From the NCBI GenBank assembly GCA_949592205.1, contig CATIUR010000003.1, positions 78,892,501 through 78,956,500 on the forward strand: a stretch of 64,000 nucleotides of DNA. Reading direction: 5' to 3'. The position numbers and the translations under genes are program-made. Every line of letters begins with the position of its first letter. The first letter of the stretch is position 1. The notes under the pieces were generated by a model that saw only the letters and a list, made by a program, of their open reading frames with translations, did no database searches and was not told where the DNA came from. This document shows, piece by piece, positions 44,884 through 54,453 of the stretch. Source of the DNA: Helichrysum umbraculigerum (Eukaryota; Streptophyta; Magnoliopsida; Asterales; Asteraceae).

Positions 44884-45084
44884 ATCCGAATTTTCCCTCC
44901 AAAATTGAATTCGAAAATTTCGAAAACTGACAGAGTGTAGCGAAACTTTTCCGACACTAAAATTAAGTTATTCTAAGCCTAAAAACAAAATTTGAAATTA
45001 CAAAATTTTCGCGTTTTTTCCCGCCAAAATTTCGTCCGAAAACGTCAAAAACTGGCCGGTTAAAATGAAACTTTTTTTTTTTTT

Positions 45085-45365
45085 TTACCGAACTTAGAAC
45101 GAGGTTAACGTCGGAGAAAAATAGCAACGTCGCAGCGGTACGTCGCAGAAGTCCGATGACTCAATTAAGAATCGAAAATGCGACGTAGTGTATAACGTCG
45201 CAGTCCAACGTCGCAGAGTCTAGCGACGTCGCAGCCTACGTCGCAATAACCACTTAAGGTCAAAATAACGACGTCGCAGGTAACGTCGCAACTCTACGTC
45301 GCAAAGACTAATTAAAGTCAAGATCAGTTACGTCGCAAGCGACGTCGCAGGTGACGTCGCACAGT
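45085..45365 (-). repeat. E5: leader array of ACGTCGCA/TGCGACGT words
   Basis: Between the primer site and Gag, ACGTCGC words recur about fifteen times in both orientations, for example ACGTCGCAG and GCGACGTCGC, with AT-rich spacers. The same word occurs in the E5 LTR upstream of its TATA box. Confidence 0.85.
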
Positions 45366-45581
45366 CGGGCTGCAGCGGCCAGAAACCCTAAAAATCGAAA
45401 ATTTTCGAAACACTAACTAAATTTCGAAAACCAAACGTCGATCTAACCCAAAAACACCTCCAGAAATTGATCTTAATCAAGCAAATCAACTTAGAAACGA
45501 TTAATAACAATTAATACCTTCGCGAATCAATCGAGAACGCCCAAAATAACGATCCGAAACCGACGAATCCTTGATTCTACG

Positions 45582-45593
45582 GCTCTGATACCA
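45582..45593 (-). promoter_or_regulatory. E5: primer-binding site, initiator tRNA-Met type
   Basis: Minus strand TGGTATCAGAGC lies 2 bases inside the 5' LTR and complements the 3' end of plant initiator tRNA-Met. It fixes the minus-strand orientation of E5. Confidence 0.9.
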
Positions 45594-45595
45594 GT

Positions 45596-46055
45596 TGATA
45601 GTCCCGAACTCGTGGGATCTGATCGGATCGTTTGATTGATTGCTATTGCGGAATGATAAACAATCAATATATGAATCACGAACACAAACGATTTCTATAA
45701 GCTTTTGTATATATTAACAATTGAGTATAAAGCTTTACAAACACAAACCACAAAAACGTTTTTCTCCTCTCTTACACACACACAAAACGGCTCTCTCTCT
45801 TTCTCTAGACGTCCCCCACTAATTCTGACCTTGTAACTCACTATTTATATCAACGATAATGGGCCCTGCGACGTTAGGCCCAACGTCGCAGGCCAGGCCC
45901 AATGCGACATAACCAATGTCGTAGGCCCAAATCTATGTATATTACATTTCGTTTACATACTCGAATATACACACTAAACACATCATACGTAGACTAATTG
46001 ACTTTGACAATTACAATAGTTTGACCAACTGACTGACACACAAAATGCACCAACA
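45596..46055 (-). repeat. E5: 5' LTR
   Basis: 460 bp, identical by eye to 40428-40887 except one base (CCTTG versus CGTTG near 45839). The right target duplication CCCTG follows at 46056-46060. Confidence 0.93.
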
Positions 46056-46177
46056 CCCTGTGTCGCACCTTGTGTCGTACCCGATAATTAGTGTCGCAAG
46101 TCCTGCGACACAACCATTATGTCGCATACACCATACGACACAATCACTATGTCGCTGTTGAATCAGCATCTCGCATC

Positions 46178-46249
46178 TATGCGACACAACCCTTGTGTCG
46201 CATAGACATTGTGTCGCATTCCTATGCGACACAACCCTTGTGTCGCATA
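46178..46249 (+). repeat. E4 LTR: two perfect 12-bp-stem hairpins
   Basis: TATGCGACACAA-CCC-TTGTGTCGCATA occurs at 46178-46204 and again at 46223-46249, each a perfect 12-bp stem with a CCC loop. They lie inside a wider cluster of TGTCGCA words (about 46060-46280). Confidence 0.92.
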
Positions 46250-46420
46250 ACATCTTTAGTGTCGCATATTGTGTCGCAAAACACAGAAAACTCAGATTTT
46301 TACTAAGTGTCGAGACCTAAAATTTATCACTCGATTTTACCCGAATTCAGATCCCAGATGCGTTTTTCGTCAAAGCAATATAGTAGAAATAAAAATTTTC
46401 CAAGCTGACCTGGCAGCTCG

Positions 46421-46508
46421 ACCCCAGCCAGGGGCTCTGCCCCTTGGACCCCGCCAGGGGCTGCCGCCCCTTGGACCCCGCTACCAGGGGCGCTGCCCCC
46501 GGACCCCC
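46421..46508 (+). repeat. E4 LTR: C/G-rich palindromic repeat block
   Basis: About three units of an AGGGGCTGC-x-GCCCCTTGG-type palindrome joined by ACCCCGCC. The sister E2 LTR has about two units at 25028-25089. Confidence 0.75.
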
Positions 46509-47628
46509 GTACTTAGATTCCGTAACGGCTTCTAAAACACATTTTTTCAAGTAAAACGCCACGAAATCAAAATAATAATAGTTGAGATTATTATTACAAA
46601 TCCGTCACCAACGGGCCAGTCATGTTTTCAAACACTTAACAAATCAACCAAATCGTAGTAATTTGGACATATATATAGTTGTGTAACAACTACAAGGGTG
46701 ATCTTTTGAGATACCCAATCAGGTTTATAACCATCGCGTGTCGTGGACACCCTCAGGTTACAAGTCTTTGGACTTCATATTCGGCCAATCAACTCAAGTT
46801 TATTAAGTTAAACTCACAAGACTCAGGTGAGTCTCATAGCCCCTCTTTTTACTGTTTTACTCAGGGGTGTGATATATTGCTCAACTTTTAACATGTGAAC
46901 GCAAGTACCAACTTTTCATATACTACATGAGTTTTTCGAAACTAATCATTTTAAAGTCCTCCGTCAGCATAGTTGTTAATACGTTGTAGCGTGAATATTA
47001 GTATATGGTACCATATAGGATTGACCCACCTCGTTCGGGTTAGCAAGCACTAACCGGGTAAACGAACGTACTAATATTTGGGAAGACGAATGTGGATTAG
47101 GCATTCGTGGAGGCACCTCGCCCGGAATTCTCTATAGGGGACCCGGCCCTCGAGTTAAGCTCAACTATGTGCTCATGGCTGTATACACGATGACTATCAT
47201 TTAATTGCTGGATGCAATTCATTATTTAATTGCTGGATGCAATTCATTATTTAAATCTTGCGGTTCACACTATATTAACCGATTTCAAACCTGTGAGCTC
47301 ACCAGCTTTTAGCTGACCTTTTAGCATATATCGCAGGTACCAAGCAGTAGGATGTTTCTGCTTCAGGATTTTAGCTCGAGTCAGCATACAGAAGATTGAG
47401 ATTTTCTTGCATTAGTATATTTTGTACAAGTACTTATGTACTGAAATCTCATTTGATTTAAACTCGAGCTATGTAAAGCTTTAAATGTTGTAAACATTTC
47501 TATTATCAATATATTTTGTTAAAACGACGCATATAGAGTCGTTTACTATATATCTTTGTGCTTTGTTATTGATTAGTAACACCCAAATCAAGCTTCCGCA
47601 AATCATTCAATTTGGGGGTGTTACAGAT

Positions 47629-47640
47629 TGGTATCAGAGC
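47629..47640 (+). promoter_or_regulatory. E4: primer-binding site, initiator tRNA-Met type
   Basis: TGGTATCAGAGC begins 3 bases after the LTR. This confirms the LTR ending at 47625 as a 5' LTR and contrasts with the missing site after 5863. Confidence 0.9.
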
Positions 47641-47953
47641 CTAAGGTTATAGTGAACTAGGTTGCATTTAGTGGACCTAGACTATGACCATTAGGCGGTA
47701 TTCCTTATTAGGTATAACTGGTTCAGTGATTACATCATACGAGTTTAATTTAACATAGCCTGATCAACTATGTACAATTAAGCAAAGATGATGTAAGATC
47801 TGAAAGTAGTTATGGCTGAACGGGGTACGATAGAAGACTCTGACCTCGAGAGAACCGAGACTTAAACATGTTTATGCTAGACACTCAATAGGCTATATTA
47901 TATAGGAACTATATGAATATAGGCCTCAGTCTTACTAACGCTTTGTCTCAGAA

Positions 47954-48439
47954 ATGGGAAACACACCATCAAATTCAACTCGCTCTCAATCCGGGTCGCA
48001 GAACCCAAGGGTAGCAAGGAGGAACAACAGGTTGCCTCGAGCTGGCCCGTACCCCACTCACTTCACCTTGCCGGCCTTAGCTGCTAGGGTGAACCAACAC
48101 GAGCAGCGATTTCGCACCATGGATGTCGTGCTGCAGGAAACGAACGAAAACTGGAGACTTACATCCCTTGAACGCATCGAACAAGTCTCCGACGACCTGG
48201 AAACCACAAACAACAACATGGATGTCCTTCGCAACCAAGTAATAGAGATAAGCGTGGAAAATGCCCTCCTGCGTCAAAGGATGGAAGAATGTGAGCAGCG
48301 TTCACATGAAGCAGAAGAGTATGCCCGTTGACTAACGCAACGACTAGCACTAGCAGAAGATAATGCCCGACAAGCTAGCAGACTTGCAAACACTGTGGAC
48401 CGTCTTGTCACGATGATGGAACAAATTAATCTACGTTAA
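47954..48439 (+). pseudogene. E4: ORF0, small coiled-coil ORF ahead of gag (one stop)
   Basis: ATG at 47954 opens MGNTPSNSTRSQSG. About 45 basic, Arg/Pro-rich residues are followed by about 110 heptad-like residues (ARVNQHEQRF, ERIEQVSDDLETTNNNMDV, MEECEQRSHEAEEYAR). A TGA at 48329-48331 interrupts it; the frame then continues to TAA at 48437-48439 with EDNARQASRLA and MMEQINL, matching the E2 copy. The ORF ends 290 bp before the gag ATG (266 bp in E2) and is in a different frame from gag in both copies. A small accessory or nucleic-acid-binding coiled-coil protein is plausible; the function is unknown. Confidence 0.8.
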
Positions 48440-48729
48440 GACTAGTGTAGTCCTTGTCTTGTAATCTATCTCGTAATCTAATGACAATCTAAGCACTACT
48501 CTATAAATTAGTCGGATGTAACGATTCCCGACGCCTTTTGTAATAACTCTGTAGGACGTAACCTTTGAACTCGTATTATCTATCAAATATCCCTTGATGA
48601 TTCGACTCATATTAATTGTCATTTTTCCATGTTGATGTCATGTATTACTGCTTTTATACATGTACATCTATAACAAATACAACTTCCCTACGAAATCTCA
48701 CGTATCTTCATTTCTTTTATTGAAGAATC

Positions 48730-50690
48730 ATGCCGCCAAAGTCAAGACCATACACTGATGCTCAGCTTACATCCCTTATAACCCAGGCTGTTACTGAAGC
48801 CTTGGCTCGGAATACTCCTCAAAATTCCACCAGAAACAGCGATGCCGCTGAAACCACTACTGCTAAACCTTGTTCTTACAAGGACTTTCAAAGCTGCAAA
48901 CCCTCCAGCTTCAAAGGTTCTGAAGGAGCCATCGGACTTATTAGATGGTTCGAGAAAATGGAAACTATTTTCCGTGTCAGCAAATGCGCGGAGAACGACA
49001 AAGTAAACTTCGCCACCTGCTCTCTCGAAGATGATGCCCACTCTTGGTGGAATTCATATACCCAATCAGTGGGTGCTGACATTGCCTACCAACTAACTTG
49101 GGAGGAATTGAAAACAAAACTTACTGCCAAATACTGCTCAATCGCCAAACTCCAAAAGCTAGACGAGGAGTTCTGGAACCTAAAGGTTCAGGGTGGTGAT
49201 ATCGATGGTTACACCACCAGATTCCAACAACTTGCCGCCCTCCGCCCAGCTATGGTGAGCACTGAACCTGATAAAATCAGGAAGTACATCCTTGGCCTTC
49301 CTAAGCCTGTTCGGGGACATGTTACCTCTTCCAACCAAACCACCATTGACGGTGCAATCCTATTGGCCCAAGACCTGATGTCCATGAGCCAAGCCACCCA
49401 CTTCATCCTCCCAAAACAACAAACGAAAGTGGTCTGACTATCACAATAACCACTCCAGCCAACAAAACAAGAAACCCGACACCATCAAAGCCTACAACAC
49501 CACCACTGACATCACACGGGGCTACACTGGGAACAAACCCTATTGTTCCAAGTGCAGCCGTCACCATGAAGGCTCCTGTGGTCCCTTTTGCAACAATTGC
49601 AAGAGGTACGGCCATCTCACCAAAGACTGCAATTCTCCTGCCAACAACAATTCCAACAACAACACTAGACCACCCAAAGTCTGCTTTGAGTGTGGGAAAC
49701 CCGGGCACTTCAGGGACACGTGCCCCAAGCTGAAGAATAACAACAACAACAACAACAACCGCAACAGCAACAACAACAACAACACCCGAAGCAGAGCCTT
49801 CGTCATCAAATCTGGGGACGCCCGCCAAGACCCGAATGTGGTCTCGGGTATGTTCCTCCTCAACAACTTACATGCTTCTGTTCTATTTGATACTGGTGCT
49901 GATAGAAGCTTTATCTCTGATGACTTTTGCCCACTACTTGACAACACTCCTGTTGCCTTAGATGTTAAGTACACTGTAGAGCTAGCAAATGGGGAACTTA
50001 TAGAAACCGATAGTGTGATACCTAATTGCACTTTAGACCGGGCTGATGAAACCTTTTCAATCGATCTTGTACCCGTTGAAATCGGAAGTTTCGACGTTAT
50101 TATTGGAATGGACTGGTTGTCCAAACATCGAGCCGAAATCATTTGTTACGATAAGATCGTCCGCATTCCACTCGCTGCCGGTGGAACCTTGATCATACAG
50201 GGGGAGACCGGTGGGACGGGACTCAATATTATCTCTTGCTTAAAAACCCGAAAATTTCTGAGAAAGGGTTACCCTACAATACTCGCACACATCACAGAGA
50301 AGAAGTCGGAGGAGAAGCGACTTGAGGATGTGCCATTTGTTAGAGACTTTCCGGAAGTCTTTCCGGAAGAACTATCTGGTTTACCTCCACCTAGACAGGT
50401 TGAGTTCTCAATTGATCTCGTGCCGGGTGCCGCACCGGTGGCCCGTGCACCGTACCGTTTAGCCCCATCCGAACTTCAGGAGTTGTCTGCCCAGTTACAG
50501 GAACTTCTGGATAGAGGATTCATTAGACCGAGTTCTTCACCTTGGGGAGCTCCGGTCTTATTTGTTAAAAAGAAGGACGGTTCATTCAGAATGTGCATCG
50601 ACTATCGAGAGTTGAACAAATTGACCGTCAAAAACCGATACCCACTTCCTCGCATTGATGATCTATTCGACCAACTTCAGAGTTCAAGTT
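48730..50690 (+). pseudogene. E4: gag-protease-RT, frameshifted and cut by E6
   Basis: ATG at 48730 opens MPPKSRPYTDAQ. The Gag domain (GAIGLIRWFEKME; HSWWNSYTQS) runs to about 49415. A one-base shift near 49424 moves the frame, which then stays open to 50690. The zinc knuckles are CNNCKRYGHLTKDC and CFECGKPGHFRDTC, followed by an Asn-rich run from CAA/AAC repeats (49735-49790), a protease with FDTGADRSFIS near 49888 and IIGMDWLS near 50100, and RT up to LFDQLQSSS. E6 begins at 50691, and AAGTT (50686-50690) should be its target duplication. Apart from the frameshift the visible part is clean. Confidence 0.92.
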
Positions 50691-52937
50691 TGTAACATCC
50701 TGTTTCTGTGCCTGGAAATAAATTGTATTTTATTAAGTTTAAATGGTTTATTTGGAAAATAAACAAGTAAAAGAGCCTCAGTTTTTATTGTGATTAATAA
50801 AATATTGTTTGTTTTAAATAAACAAAGTTCACGGTAAAATAAAAGTATTTTGACTTACGGGTATTTTCGGGTTCCAGACAATAGGCTAGGATCGGGTATA
50901 ATTATACACTAAATAGAGGAGGGAGTCGGTGGATACACCTACTCATTTTTTCACCTAAAGTGTTTGTTCTTCACTTTCACCTACACACTCTCAAACCCTC
51001 ATCTCCATCATTTGTAAATTAAATCAAAAACAAATCATTGTGACTAAATCTTGCTAAAGGAATCTGATTATCATCATCTCCTACATCATCTTCATCATTA
51101 GATTGTAAGTGTTTTAGTGTTCTTGAGTTTATTTCATAGAAATTGGGCATATTATGTATATAGGTGATTGGTATGAATTGAAGCTAGGAAATTATGTTTT
51201 GTTAACTACTTGTTAATTATTCATTGATATGAGTTGATTTCATGAAGATTATATACTAAAATTGATAGTGTTCTTGATAGTTAGTTCATAAGCAAGGTTA
51301 TGATGATTTTGGGGTTTTGATGATGATATATGCTAGGATTACATGTTAGAATTGTTGGTTAGTTGTTATCATATGATTATGGTTGATACTTGAGGTCATT
51401 TGCTGAGTAAATTCGTGTTCATAAACTGATTTGGTGAATTTTGGGGTTTTGGGTTCGTGTTGTGTTCTTGCTAAAAGTGCAGGTCATTTTGAACTATCAA
51501 ACGCGATCCCGGCCTTGTCTCCGGATCGCGTTCCTTAGTTATAATTTGGTATAGTCGATTTTTGGTCATACGAACGCGATCCAGCCCTTTGTTCCGGATC
51601 GCGTTGCCATGTGTATTTCGGTGACAGAACTTTTTCTAAAGGTGAACGCGATCCAGCCACCCTGATCCGGATCGCGTTCGCATGAATAATTTTGACGGAT
51701 TTTGTAAATTTTGAAAATGCGTAAGTCTTTTCAGGGTCACGGTTATGTAACAATTTCATTAACTCGGTTTGGGATGAGATTCACATGTTCACTCGGAAAC
51801 GGCCCAACGGTCAAAACTATATTCTAATAGCCTTGGTGGTTTTTGGCCATTCGGGGTCATTTAAAGGTCGAAAATGACATTTTACAGTTTTTAAACATTA
51901 GTTCGGGATTTTTAATTTCAATTCTGATTGAACTTTTGTTTACTTAGACTTTAGAGATTACTTGATTTGATAAATATGTTATGATGATGATTATGAGACG
52001 AGTTATTGACTTGTTATCTTTGTGTTCTCAGATAAGCGGGCGGCCACTCAGTAAGATTAGACCACTGAGTTGGTAATCAGACGATAATATTCGGTGAGTG
52101 GAATTGTATTCCTCGGTTCAATTCCGTTGTAACGAGTTTGGTTGCAACGGATGAACTTTCGGTTATTGGTTTGACTTGTTATCGGTTATTGGTTAATAGG
52201 TTAGCTACATATTGTCATGACTATTATGAAATATGTGATGCTTGGGCCGTTTGGCATATGTGATTTCAGAGGTCAACGCTGGTTGGGTTTGTGGCTATTG
52301 TTGGGCTGCCTGGGTTTCCCGATACATGTAGTTGAGGGATGAATCCTTGTCAGTGAAGATAGCTTCAAACTATCGGTAAACCACTGTTGGGGCCGGCAGT
52401 GGTTGTAGGCTTTCGCTGGTTGGCTAACCAGGGGCCGCCGGTCCTCTTTGACGATACGTGTTTATGATTGCGAAGCTTTAGGCGGTAATCATAATTTGTG
52501 TGATTGTTGTTTACGATACTTTAGGCTGTAAGCATTATTTGTTGGTTTGGTTGTGCGTTGTAGGCTTGTTATTTCTGAATTGAACCGTCGGTTACGGTTC
52601 CATTCACTTAGCGTTGGCTAATCCCTCGTTGTTAATCTTTTTGCAGGCTTTTAATAGGTGTGGACCGGGTTGTAGATGCTTAATGGGATGGTTGACTGTC
52701 ATAGCGCTTACTCTGACAATTTTGGGGAAATCTAACTTTTGGTTTTGAATAGTTTTCTTAATGCCCGGTTGTTTAAGTAAATGTTTGTAACTAAACTTAT
52801 ATATGTGTGTAAATGTTTTGAAAACTTGGTACTTTTGAACTTATGTAAATCGGTAATTATGTTTTGGGACCACGCTTTTAATGTATAATATAAAGTAATA
52901 TGATATGTTTCGGTTTGTAAAAAGGCGGGGCCTTACA
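50691..52937 (+). repeat. E6: LTR 1
   Basis: TGTAACATCCTGTTTCTG...GGCGGGGCCTTACA, 2247 bp. A TATAATTATA box (50897-50906) is followed by a pyrimidine-rich leader. A GTAAGT donor (51105) and acceptor-like CAG sites (to 52031 and 52646) could remove a leader intron. A three-hairpin module lies at 51500-51679. Confidence 0.92.
51500..51679 (+). repeat. E6 LTR: module of three hairpins with one shared stem
   Basis: Stem AACGCGATCC/GGATCGCGTT occurs at 51500-51532, 51573-51605 and 51644-51679 (the third extended by one pair), with loops of 13-14 bases of similar sequence and centres about 72 bp apart. It repeats with the 3763-bp period in all four LTRs. One arm of the first hairpin carries a G-to-A change in LTR 2. 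Confidence 0.93.
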
Positions 52938-52940
52938 AGT

Positions 52941-52952
52941 TGGTATCAGAGC
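52941..52952 (+). promoter_or_regulatory. E6: primer-binding site, initiator tRNA-Met type
   Basis: TGGTATCAGAGC begins 3 bases after LTR 1. It is repeated at 56704-56715 and 60467-60478. Confidence 0.9.
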
Positions 52953-53102
52953 ATAGGTTTGGGTGAATTGGACATTGGCTAATGTCAATCCCAAATCTTT
53001 TGGTGACAGTCAAACATTTCAGTAAGTGGGATTAGCTATGAATGGGGGTTGATTGGTTAGTATAGGTGATACTAACGATTAACAAATTGTGAGTTATTGT
53101 GT

Positions 53103-54359
53103 ATGAGTACAGGAATGGCAGATACTGAGAACCCGGCTCCCAATGATGTTTTGAGAACTGAGCTTCCACCTCCAGAAAATAATGAGGGTAATCAGGGTGG
53201 TACATCTAATGTAAATCAAGAGGGAGTTAGTGATGAGGAATATAAATTGCAGTTAGAGGATGAGGTGCTAAGATTAAGAAAGTTTGAGCAATTGTACAAG
53301 GAGCAACAAGCAAGGTTAGCACAACAAAGAGATGTGGGATACCAGTTTCCATCACCTCAGCAGCAAAAGAGGGTATGTTCTTTTAAGACATTTAAGTCTT
53401 GTGGACCGAAAGAATTCGAAGGGGGTAATGATCCAGCGGTAACTTTAAATTGGTTAAGGGACATTGAGCGAAAGTTCGAGGTATGTCAATGTGAAGAGGA
53501 GCTAAGGGTTGGATATGCAGTGCAGTTACTGAAAGGTCAGGCAATGAATTGGTGGGATTCAATGACCGCACATTTGACACCTGTGCAACGATCTTCTATC
53601 ACTTGGATGGAATTCCATAATGAAATTTGCAGGCAGTTTTGCTCGGAGTTTGATATGGTTAGAATTAAGCAGGAGTTCATGGATTTGAAATTGACTGAGA
53701 CTATGACCATGGATGATCTTATAACTCAATTCACAGAAAAGCTACGCTTTGTTCAGCAATGGGTCCCGAATGAAAGAGATAGAATAAACCATTTTGTGGG
53801 AGCTTTGCCACCACATTACAGGACGTCGGTGAGATTAGCCGGTAATCTGAAAAATGCTTTTGATTTGGCTAAGTCGGTGGATAGTGACACTCGAGCTTCG
53901 GAAAAGTTAGTTAAGGAAAAGACGGTGCACCATTCCAAGAATAGTTCCACGAGTGGCAAATCAAGTCAAGCGAGTAGGAATGTGTCTTTTTCTGAGGAGG
54001 CAAGAGATAGGATTGCTTGGTGTGTGGATTGTAAATCGAGGCATCCGGGGCCTTGTACTTCAGAGACAGCTAGGTGTATTAGGTGTGGAGGGTTTGGACA
54101 CAATATTAAGGATTGTATCTTTCCAAGGAATGTTTGCTGGAATTGTCAGAAGGAGGGCCACAGAGCGGGTCAGTGTTTGGAGAAGGCAAGACAAGGTACG
54201 GGTTTGGCTGGGAGTTCAGGCTCGGGTTCCTCGGCATCTGTCGGGCAAAAGAGAAAGACTGCACCTCCTCGGGCATTTCAGATGACCGTAGGAGATTGGC
54301 TTGAAGATAACAATCCAGGTAGATTCGATATTGATTTTGATGTGATATGTAAATTGTAA
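53103..54359 (+). CDS. E6: Gag, unit 1 (418 aa from the first ATG)
   Basis: The first in-frame ATG is 53103 (MSTGMADTENPAP). A heptad-like stretch near 50-75 precedes a Ty3 Gag domain (FKTFKSCGPKEFEGG; MNWWDSMTAHL; FVGALPPHYRTSVRLA). Three Cys clusters follow: CVDCKSRHPGPC (shortened), CIRCGGFGHNIKDC and CWNCQKEGHRAGQC, the last two being regular CCHC knuckles. After PPRAFQMT, where a protease would begin in related elements, there is only a short acidic tail (VGDWLEDNNPGRFDIDFDV) and a stop. Pol was thus probably lost by one deletion at the gag-protease border. Likely role: particle formation and RNA packaging with enzymes in trans. All three units encode the same protein. Confidence 0.92.
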   Translation: MSTGMADTENPAPNDVLRTELPPPENNEGNQGGTSNVNQEGVSDEEYKLQLEDEVLRLRKFEQLYKEQQARLAQQRDVGYQFPSPQQQKRVCSFKTFKSCGPKEFEGGNDPAVTLNWLRDIERKFEVCQCEEELRVGYAVQLLKGQAMNWWDSMTAHLTPVQRSSITWMEFHNEICRQFCSEFDMVRIKQEFMDLKLTETMTMDDLITQFTEKLRFVQQWVPNERDRINHFVGALPPHYRTSVRLAGNLKNAFDLAKSVDSDTRASEKLVKEKTVHHSKNSSTSGKSSQASRNVSFSEEARDRIAWCVDCKSRHPGPCTSETARCIRCGGFGHNIKDCIFPRNVCWNCQKEGHRAGQCLEKARQGTGLAGSSGSGSSASVGQKRKTAPPRAFQMTVGDWLEDNNPGRFDIDFDVICKL

Positions 54360-54416
54360 TTAGTATTGCATGATTAAGTGTAATCAGTAGCGTTTGGATT
54401 AATAGTGTGCGAGATT

Positions 54417-54453
54417 GGATTTTGGGGACGAAATCCTTTAAGGGGGGAAGATT
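54417..54453 (+). promoter_or_regulatory. E6: pre-PPT hairpin and polypurine tract, unit 1
   Basis: GGATTTTG-GGGA-CGAAATCC (54417-54436) has an 8-bp stem with one T-G pair. Units 2 and 3 (58180-58199, 61943-61962) have the perfect stem GGATTTCG/CGAAATCC. AAGGGGGGAAGATT (about 54440-54453) abuts LTR 2. Confidence 0.85.

Larger units (their letters stand above)
40428..46055 (-). mobile_element. E5: complete pol-less Ty1/copia element inserted in the E4 LTR
   Basis: 5628 bp with two 460-bp LTRs that differ at a single base by eye, and a perfect 5-bp target duplication CCCTG. On the minus strand the order is LTR, initiator-tRNA-Met primer site, leader, a 767-aa Gag ORF, 1.7 kb without ORFs, polypurine tract, LTR. 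Integrase, RT and RNase H are absent. This matches the described TR-GAG type of non-autonomous retrotransposon. The near-identical LTRs imply very recent insertion. Confidence 0.93.
46061..47625 (+). repeat. E4: 5' LTR, second part
   Basis: Continuation of the LTR after E5, ending GGGGGTGTTACA at 47625. Without E5 and one target-site copy the LTR is about 2527 bp, close to the 2538 bp of the E2 LTR. It holds the rest of the GTGTCGCA cluster, a C/G-rich repeat block and a direct repeat of GATGCAATTCATTATTTAA near 47210-47255. Confidence 0.9.
39466..50690 (+). mobile_element. E4: Ty3 chromovirus-type element, 5' part, carrying E5 and broken by E6
   Basis: It comprises a 5' LTR (split by E5), primer site, ORF0, gag, protease and the start of RT. 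It is interrupted at 50690 by the E6 array, so the rest of pol and the 3' LTR lie right of the window. The LTR ends, ORF0 and gag match E2, so E2 and E4 are sister copies. Confidence 0.92.

Noticed and set aside
49403..50142. Long minus-strand ORFs opposite E4 gag-protease (also 6381-7013, 7271-7795 and 53392-53580)
   Set aside because: They are shadows of well-supported plus-strand Gag, protease and RT domains, with no recognisable features of their own.
53097..53102. Two extra N-terminal codons for E6 Gag
   Set aside because: They begin at a TTG; the first ATG is 53103 (and 56866, 60629 in the other units).
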